The translations under genes were made by a program, and so were the position numbers. The notes under the pieces were generated by a model. The model ran no database searches. It was not told the DNA's origin and saw only the letters and a list, made by a program, of their open reading frames with translations. DNA of 64,000 nucleotides from Myotis daubentonii. Taxonomy: Eukaryota > Chordata > Mammalia > Chiroptera > Vespertilionidae. Where the stretch lies: assembly GCF_963259705.1 (NCBI RefSeq), contig NC_081851.1, forward strand, positions 12,560,145-12,624,144, written 5' to 3'. Shown here one piece after another: positions 50,101 through 59,100 of the stretch (positions are counted from its first letter, which is position 1; every line of letters begins with the position of its first letter).

Positions 50101-53100
50101 GTGGGGTACCTGGGGTAGCCTCCTCGAACCCCAATGAACAGAGTTTGAAAACCGCTGATTTTGTTCAACCCTTCATTAACACATGAAAAAAACTGAGGCC
50201 CAGAGAGGTTGCAGTTTTGATTAAGGTTGCACAACTGGGACAGTGCCTGGGAGTGCGCCTCAGCCCTTGGCCTTGTGTCTCTCTACCCCTAGGGCCAATT
50301 CCCTGCACCAGCAGCTGAAAGGGGAGCAGGAGGAGCTGCAGACCCACACTAAGAAGCTGCAGACCTCCCTGAACGACACCCAGCTGCAGGTGAACTGCTG
50401 GCAGGCCCAGTGCAACTGCCTGAGGAAGGAGCAGGAAGAGCTGCTCACAGACAACAAGGAGCTGCAAACCTCCCTTCATGAAAGGCAGCTGGAGGTAAAC
50501 CACTGGCAGGCCCAGTACGATGGGCTGAAGGGGGAGCAAGAGGAGATGCACACACTCACCAAGGAGCTGCAGACCCACACCAGTGAGCTGCAAACCTCCC
50601 TTCATGAAAGGGAGCTGGAGGTGAACCACTGGCAGGCCCAGTGTGAGGGGCTGAAGGCGGAGCTAGAGGAGCTGTACGCTCTCAACAAGGAGCTGCAGGC
50701 CGACGCCAATGAGCTGCTCACAGAATACAAGGAGCTGCTCACAGACAACAAGGAGCTGCAACTGTCCCTGAATGACACGCAGCGGGAAGTGAACATCTGG
50801 CAGGCCCGGTACGAGGAGCTGAAGGGGCAGCAGGAGGAGCTGTACGCTCTCAACAAGGAGCTGCAGGCCGATGCCAATGAGCTGCTCACAGAATACAAGG
50901 AGCTGCTCACAGACAACAAGGAGCTGCAACTGTCCCTGAATGACACGCAGCGGGAAGTGAACAGCTGGCAGGCCAGGTACGAGGAGCTGAAGGGGCAGCA
51001 GGAGGAGCTGCAGACTCACAGCAAGAAGCTGCAAACCTCCCTGGACAACACGCAGCTGGAGGTGAACCACTGGCAGGCCCAGTACGAGGGGCTGAAGGCA
51101 GAGCAAGAGTCGCTGTACGCCCTCAACAAGGAGCTGTACACCCTCACCAAGGAGCTGTATGCTCTCACCAAGGAGCTGCTCACAGACAACAAGGAGCTGC
51201 AACTGTCCCTGAATGACACGCAGCAGGAAGTGAACAGCTGGCAGGGCCGGTATGAGGAGCTGAAGGGGGAGCAGGACAAGCTGCTCACAGACAACAATAA
51301 GCTGCGAACCTCCCTGAACGACACGCAGCTGCAGGTGAACTGCTGGCAGAACCAGTGCAACTGGCTGAGGGAGGAGCTCCAGAGCACGGACAGCTCACTG
51401 ACCGAGCTGGACAACCGCTGCCAGGTGAGGCCTGGGGCTGGAGGGCCTCAGGACCCTGGGTGGGCCTGTTCCCTGGGCTGACGCCTTGGGCTCAGCCAGG
51501 TGGGAATGGGTCCTCATTGGCATCTCTGCTCAAAGGGTGTGTGTGAATGTCACTCAGAGGCAGAGAGGAAGCCAGAGGCAGTTGACTGGGACGAACACCA
51601 TGACTGGCAGGGGTGTGCTACAGAACACCTTTCCCCTGATTTTTGCTTTTTGTCGGGGAGGTGCATGGAAGCATCCAAGTACCGTTTCATCTCCATCCTC
51701 TCGACTGAGCACTCTGCTCTCTGTGTCATCTCATTTAATTCTCACAATGATCTTGTGAGCTGGGGTTCCCATCCTTGTCCCTCTGAAGTAGTGGGTTGGA
51801 ACCCCGTTTGTCTGAAGCCAAAGCTTGGGACTTTCCTGCTACACCAACCACGATGATGTTCTAGAGCAGGAGCTGGCCAGCCTCAGCCCAAATTTCAGGT
51901 CCAGCTTCACGCCTGTTTGTGTACAGACAACTTTCTAGTAGCCATATTCAAAAAGTAAGAGGAATCAGGTGGGATTAATGTAGGGGTCTGTTTTATTTAA
52001 CCCTTAAATCTAAAATATCACATGTAACCCCAAAAGCTTATTAATGAGATTTTTTAAAATAATATGATTTTTTATTGATTTTTTGAGAGAAACATCCATC
52101 AGCTGCCTACTGCATGCCCTCTACTGGGGAGTGGAGCCAGTAACCCAGGCATGTGCTTTGATCAGTGTGGGGCGCAGCTACAGTGTTTGGACAGGTTCAA
52201 GCCTTGGACTGATGAAAGGGCACAGTCCTCTCATTGCGACGTGCAAGGCCCAGCTTGGAGGGCAGAGCCTTCCCAGCACAATTATAGCCAACAGCTACAG
52301 TGGTAAGCTTGAACCTGTGGTCCGAACACGTGGCCCCACATGCCTGAGTGATAGAGTTCATGTGCATGTAGTTGAGTAGGACTGAAACCCACGAGAATGT
52401 TGTCAACATCTTCATCACGCCCTTCCTTTGCCTCGTGGCATCTGCTATAAAATAAAGACACGGCTTGTGGGCGCTGGCGCTGTCTCTATGTCAGAGGAGC
52501 AGCATCCCACTGAGACCCAGCTTTCATTCTCTTGCTGTCTTTTCTTAATCCTTCACTGACCCCTCTCAGGGTCACTGAACCAGGCTGAGCAGGCCTGGCA
52601 CATAAGGCAGCCTGGGGCTGAGTATGCCATGGCCGTGCCGGCTCACCACAAATCAGAAATTACACTGGTGATTTCTTAGTGAATGGGACACTCAACCTAC
52701 TGAGAAACACACACACCGGGCAGCTTATTAATGAGATACTTTACATTATTTTTAATTGTTATTAAGTCCTCAGAACCTATTATATATTTTGCACTTATGG
52801 CTCAGATCAGACTGGCTGCGTTTTCAGTGCTCAGCAGCCACACGTGGCCAGTGGCTGCCTGATTGGACGGTGCAGCGGCAGAAGGCTTGGCCATCCCCAT
52901 GGCATTGGCCGTATTGGTCATGCCAGCTGACGTAGATCATACCAAAATGACCATCTTTGTGCACGTGGCCTTTTTCTCCTTTTGGATGTCGATTCCCAGC
53001 AGTGGAATCACGGGAGCGTGTGGTGTTTGAGACATTGTCCATCTGTGTTTTAGCTGGTCTCCCGCCTCAAGGGCAACTTGGAGGGAGAAAAACGTGACCT

Positions 53101-56100
53101 GCAGAGCCAAATCCAAAGGCTGAAAGAGCAGAACCAGAGGCTTCTCCAGGAGGACATGGAGGACAAGGACCAGCACCAGGAGGAGCAGCAGCAGTACGTG
53201 TGAGGGGTGTGGGCTGACGGACGCCCGTCAACAGAGGGGCCGTGGCTTCCAGCTCCACGACTAGACCGCACCATTCTGGGCAGCAGAGAACCCCTGGGTG
53301 CATTGGTGTCCCAGGCAAGGGGACGGACCATCCTACCAGCACATCCTTCTCTCGTTTTCCCGGGAATGGTTCTATATTTCTGCACACAGGGGTGGTTGGC
53401 TTTGTTGGCTTTTCAGAGACACTGCCCCCTGCCAGACGCTTCTTAATCTTCTTTTGGGATCAAGTTCACTTTGAAAAATACAACAGTGATAAAGAGAGGC
53501 TCCTAGGGAAGGACTTCAGATCACAGGCTGAGTCCTTTCTTCGTCGGTTTTTCCCTTAATGGGCTGCAGAGTGGGTTGTTGGTGTGCAGTGGCTGTCCTC
53601 CCTCTGCGGACATTGTGTTTGCCAACAGGCCTGGCCCTGCAAAGTGCACAGAACCAGTTACCTGGTCTCCATGAACCAGTAGGAGTGATGGGATGTGAGC
53701 AGAGCTATGTGCACACAGATGTTGAGGAGCACCATGGAGGTAGAAGGAAGCATAGTGGTAGGAGTTGGGGTTCTGCTGCTGACATGGATGGGAAGAAGGC
53801 TGGCCAGTGTGTGTGTGGGGGGGGTAGGGGCAAGAAGGTGGGGCAAGAAGGAAGGCTGGGGGAGGCAGTTCTCAGCTGTGGAAGGCTTCCATGCCTGGCT
53901 AATGAGTCGGATTCACTGGGAAGTGGGTGATTAAGGGATGCTGGTGTACAGGGCCTAGGAAGCTGCCAGAAATGAGGGCAGGAGGAAGAGCCTTGGTGCT
54001 GGAAACCTTGTGGTTTGGAAGTCAAGTCATCTGAGATGCATCTTGTGGGTCCAGGGTGGTCTTCACCCCTCGGTGCTGTGCTGCTGGGACTGTCCTTCCT
54101 TGTGATCGGGAATGGCTGGCCAGTGTGGGACAGAGGGACATGGCCACAGTGACCACTGGGGCACTGTCCCAGCTCCCCAGGGTGACGATTCTGCTCACTG
54201 TTCTCCCGGATTCGTCTGCTCATCTACAGGGGGCTCAACACCTACCAAGGATGGTTGACATGGAAAACCTCACTGTACTTTTGGGGTAGAAGTGAGAATT
54301 TGTACCCTGAAGTGGGCTCTCTATAACGCAGCTGCTAAAAATTACCAGCAGAGCTTGGGCAGGTGCAAACTAGAAGAGTAGGGACCTGGTACCCTGGGGG
54401 ATGATCTGGTGATGGGTTTACATTAGAAAGTGTCTGTAGGAGGTCAGAGAGTGGGCAGGCTTCCTGAGCCTGCTCCAAGCGGAGTCTTCCCCAGCCCTGG
54501 GATAGCTAGGCCATGAGTTTGTGGGGCTAGGGGACGGCTGTGGGAACAGAATAACACAGACTAGAAGAACAGAGTCCGAAATGAGGGCGCTGGGAGCAGA
54601 GCAGGTTCGTGGCCAGGGACCCAGTGGTTTGCAAGCGATCACTTCTCGCGGGTGCTCACTTTGTGGTGAACTCGAGGGAAAGCCCTTGGATTAGGGGGCC
54701 TGGGCACCTTCTTGACTGAAGGAGCCCGAGCAGCTGCCTGGATGCCGAGGACTCATTTTCAAGCAGGGAAATCTGGGGTCTGAGATGTCAAGGCCACATG
54801 GGTGAGGAGAGGCAGGAACTGGACAGGCGCCGGCGGCCCAGTGGGGGGCGCTGTATAGCGAGCACTGTGTGCATGGCTCCTGGACCAGTGATGGCGTACC
54901 TTTAGAGCTCGGCATGTCAGCATTTTGAAAAACCCTAACTTTACTCTGGTGCTGTGTCACATGTAGAAAAATTTTTTTTAATTAAATCTTTATTGTTCAG
55001 ATTATTACATTTGTTCCTCTTTCCCCCCCCCCCATAACTCCCCTCCTCCCAGTTCCCGCCCCACCCTCCGCCCTCACTCCCCACCCACTGTCCTCATCCA
55101 TAGGTGCACGATTTTTGTCCAGTCTCTTCCCGCATCTCCCATACCACTTTCCCCCCCAAGAATAGTCAGTCCATTCCCTTTCTATGTCCCTGATTCTATT
55201 ATAATCACCAGTTCATTCTGTTCATCAGATTATTTATTCACTTGATTCTTAGATTCACTTGTTGATAGATGCATATTTGTTGTTCATAATTTGTATCTTT
55301 CCCTTTTTCTTTCTCTTCCTCTTCTTAAAGGATACCTTTCAGCATTTCATATAATCCTGGTTTGGTGGTGATGAACTCCTTTAGCTTTTCCTTATCTGTG
55401 AAGCTCTTTATCTGACCTTCAATTCTGAATGATAGCTTTGCTGGATAAAGTAATCTTGGTTGTAGGTTCTTGGTATTCATCACTTTGAATATTTCTTGCC
55501 ACTCCCTTCTGACCTGCAAAGTTTCTGTTGAGAAATCAGCTGACAGTCGTATGGGTATTCCCTTGTAGGTAACTGAGTTTCTTTCTCTTGCTGTTTTTAA
55601 GATTCTCTCTTTATCTTTCGCTCTTGGCATTTTAATTATGATGTGTCTTGGTGTGGTCCTCTTTGGATTCCTTTTGTTTGGGGTTCTCCACGCTTCTTGG
55701 ACCTGTAAGTCTATTTCTTTCACCAGGTAGGGGAAGTTTTCTGTCATTATTTCTTCAAATAGGTTTTCAATATCTTGCTCTCTCTCATCTTCTGGCACCC
55801 CTATAATTCTGATGTTGGTACGCTTGAAGCTGTCCCAGAGGCTCCTTACACTATCCTCGCATTTTTGGATTCTTTTTTCATTTTGCTTCCTCTCATTTCA
55901 AATCATTGACTTGATTCTTGCGCTCCTCTGGACTGCTGTCGGGAGTCTGTATAATAGTCGTTATTTCAGTCCGTGTATGCTTAATTTCTAGTTGGTTCCC
56001 CAATATAACATCGAGGGTCTCATTAGTTTTCTTGTAGATCTCATTAAGTTTATCGGCGGCTTCTAAACAGTTCTTGAGAGACCTTAAAAGTGTGGTTCTG

Positions 56101-59100
56101 AACTCTATTTCTTCCATTGACAATTTTGTCCTGTTTCTTTATCTCCGCATTTTGTTATGCTTCCTTGGTGCACCCCCTAGTGGTCTTTGTTCGCAGTCTT
56201 ATAGTTAAACCTTGATTGTTGTAGCTAATACCAGGGAGAGTTTGACCTCCAGGCCAAGTGGCTATGAGAATCAGCTGTGTCAGCAGTGAGAGAACTTCTG
56301 TCCTCTAGGGAGGTGCTAATCTAGCCTTTGCCTGAGGCTATCGGGCAAATGCCTCTGTGCAGGGCTTGGGCAGGGCGGGTCACACAGGATCAACAGGGTG
56401 GGCCAGAGAGAGCAATTATGGGGGCTCTCAGTCCTGTCCCCAGGGGCTCTGCCTCTCTGAGTCCCAGCACCCGCTGCAAAGCTGGGAGAGAAAGCTGCAC
56501 TCACTCTGACTGAAGCCAGACAGTCCCGCTTCTCCCGTTTGAGTCTGGGTCCCTAAAGACTCGCCTGTATCTGGAGCTCAGAGTCTGCGACTCCCTCCCG
56601 ATTGAAAACGCCAACCGCGCCCTCCACCACCAGCGGGCTCCACGCACTCCGCACCTCAGAATTTGACTTCAGCACTGCGCCTCCTCTGAGTGTCCGTATG
56701 CGTTTCTCTTTCCTCCTAGTTGTAGGACTTCCACTCAGCCAGCATTCCTGTGGTTCTGGGTGATGTCGGTTCCGTCTTTTAGTTTCACTTTTGAAGTAGT
56801 TGTTCAAAGCAGCAAACTCCGGCATTAACCTATGCCACCATCTTGGTTCTCCCACATGTAGAAATTTTTTGATATTTACAAACATAGTAAAACAAAGACT
56901 TATATTGTTGATATTTATTTCATATATTTGAATGCCATTTAACAAAGAAAAATCAACCAAAAAATGAGTTCGCGTGTCACCTCTGACACGCGTGTCATAG
57001 GTTCGCCATCACTGTCCTAGACAGACAACAGGAAAGCATGCCATGCCCTCTGCTTCAGGAAGGCCAGGCTCCCTCTCCCAGGAGCAGGGGTGCCCTCTGG
57101 CAGCCCAAGGTTTAAGAGGTGTCTCTCTGGTCCTTTCTGTGTTTTTAAAGATGTGAACTGACTTCCCACGTTTAGGAATTAAGAGATTGTGCTTCAGAGC
57201 CGGGGCTTCTGGATCCTTCGGGAAAAGCTGTCAGAAGCTCCGCCACATGGAGAGCGGCGCTTCGTTTGCAGGCCCCGCGTTAGGTCCCAGGTGGCACCAA
57301 GCGCTCAGCCTCGCCGTAGCCCCCACTCCTCCCTCAGGTCCTCCCAGGCCGCTTTGCTCCTGATCTTATCTGTTTGGCTCCCAAAAGGCATTGAGTTTGC
57401 TTCACTAGAAGTGTTAGAAGAAGCCCAACATTGGAGTGGGCTCTGGTCGGAGGTCTGACTTTGCTAAACTGACCTTTTTAACCTGATGCCCATCTAAGTC
57501 ACCGAGGGCAGATGCCTCCCCACACTAAAGGTATCGTTGGGCTGCACCCGCAGGAGCTAGCCTAGCCCTGGGTCTGACCCGAGTGCCCAACGCCCTGAGC
57601 TGACATGGCTGGGACCCTCGGGGTTTCCCAGCTTGAGTGTCAGATGGTTCGGGGTCTCTCTCCTGAGGTGACGTCCAGCCTGACCCTCGGTGTTCAGCCG
57701 TCTCCTCGACGTGTTAGGCTCCTGGACCCACGTCACATGCTTCCATCCCCGTATTCCCAACTCAGGGGTCATGGTGGTCATGAGCACCGTGATGTTTGAG
57801 TCCCAGAAACACACTGGCTCCTCTGGGCCAGGTCCCAGGCAGGGTGATGCGTCAATTTATGTGTTTTATTTTAAAAAACAGACTGTTTTTCTCTCTCTTC
57901 TGTTAGAGACAAATTCAATGCCTTACAGAGACAAAATGAAAAACTGGAAGAAAAAAGCATGGCTCAGCACAAGTTCCATGATCCAGCGCCAAAGAAGTGA
58001 GTTGATTTAAGCGTCAGTAGCTTACACCCAGGACAGAAAGCTTGCTTTTTCATGAGTGGGGGAAGCTGTAGCACCTAGAGCAGCGGCCAGTTTGTTGGGC
58101 CCGTACCTTCCGCTGTATGGCAGGTCCCTGTGTGCAGGTCCCTCCCAGCATGGAAAGAATTTAGAGTTTCTTTCAGTCCCGCCCTCAGTTCTCAGGGTTA
58201 TCCTATGAGGGATGGTGAATGCTGCTGGCCAGGAGCCTGATTAAGGGCAGAGTCTGTGCTTTTAGAGCCACTAAAGCAGGCGTATCAGCTTTTGTCTCAA
58301 GATTGCCGGACCTAGAAAATCATGCTTCTGTTTTGGGAAGGAAGCTTGGGGCAGATGCCTGGACCAGCACCCCTGTCTTCAAGCACAGGAACCTTTTGTT
58401 CTGCCCTCCATTCCTCTGGGTTCACTGGACCCCCCCAGGGCAGGTTCACAAACACATTCCCTTCCCCAGAGAGCAGCAGCCCGGTGGTGGGCCAATTTGA
58501 CCCCCAGGACTGCCGGCCTCCGTCCAGCAGGGCTCCCCCTGGGCCTGGGCCTGAGCCCAGGAGCAGGGCCTTCCCATTGTCCTGTCCCAGCCCAGGCTTG
58601 AGGTCAAATCACCATGAGTCCCGCATGACCTCTCTGTAGAAATCACAAAATTTCAGAACCTCCGCCTGACCCTTCTGTCGACAGGGAAATTGAGGCGCCG
58701 ATGAGGAAATTGAGTGGCTTGTGTAAGCACAGTGCTGTTTCATGGCAGAGCCAGGACCAGAACCCAGCTGTGGTCCTTGTTACATTAGAATGCTTCATTT
58801 CCTGTTAGCTGCAATGAATTACCTTTTACATTCACTATTTTCATTTATTTAGTTATTTTTCCAATCCTCACCCGAGGATATTTTTCCCATTGAGATTTAG
58901 AGAGAGTAGGGGTGGGAGGAAGGGAAAGGGGAAATGAAAGAGAGAGGCAGGGTAGGAGGGAGGGAGGGAGGGAGAGAGAGAGAGATAGAGAGAGAGAAGG
59001 AGAGAGAGAGAGAGACATCTATGTGAGAGAGACACATCAATTGGTGTCCATCTTCATACACCTTGACCGGGGCCGGGGATCAAACCTGCAACCCAGGTAT

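Noticed and set aside
50602..51202. Long open frames on the minus strand of the repeat exon
   Set aside because: They mirror the GAG/CTG-rich repeat on the plus strand, which has few stop complements. The plus frame has the family match and splice sites.
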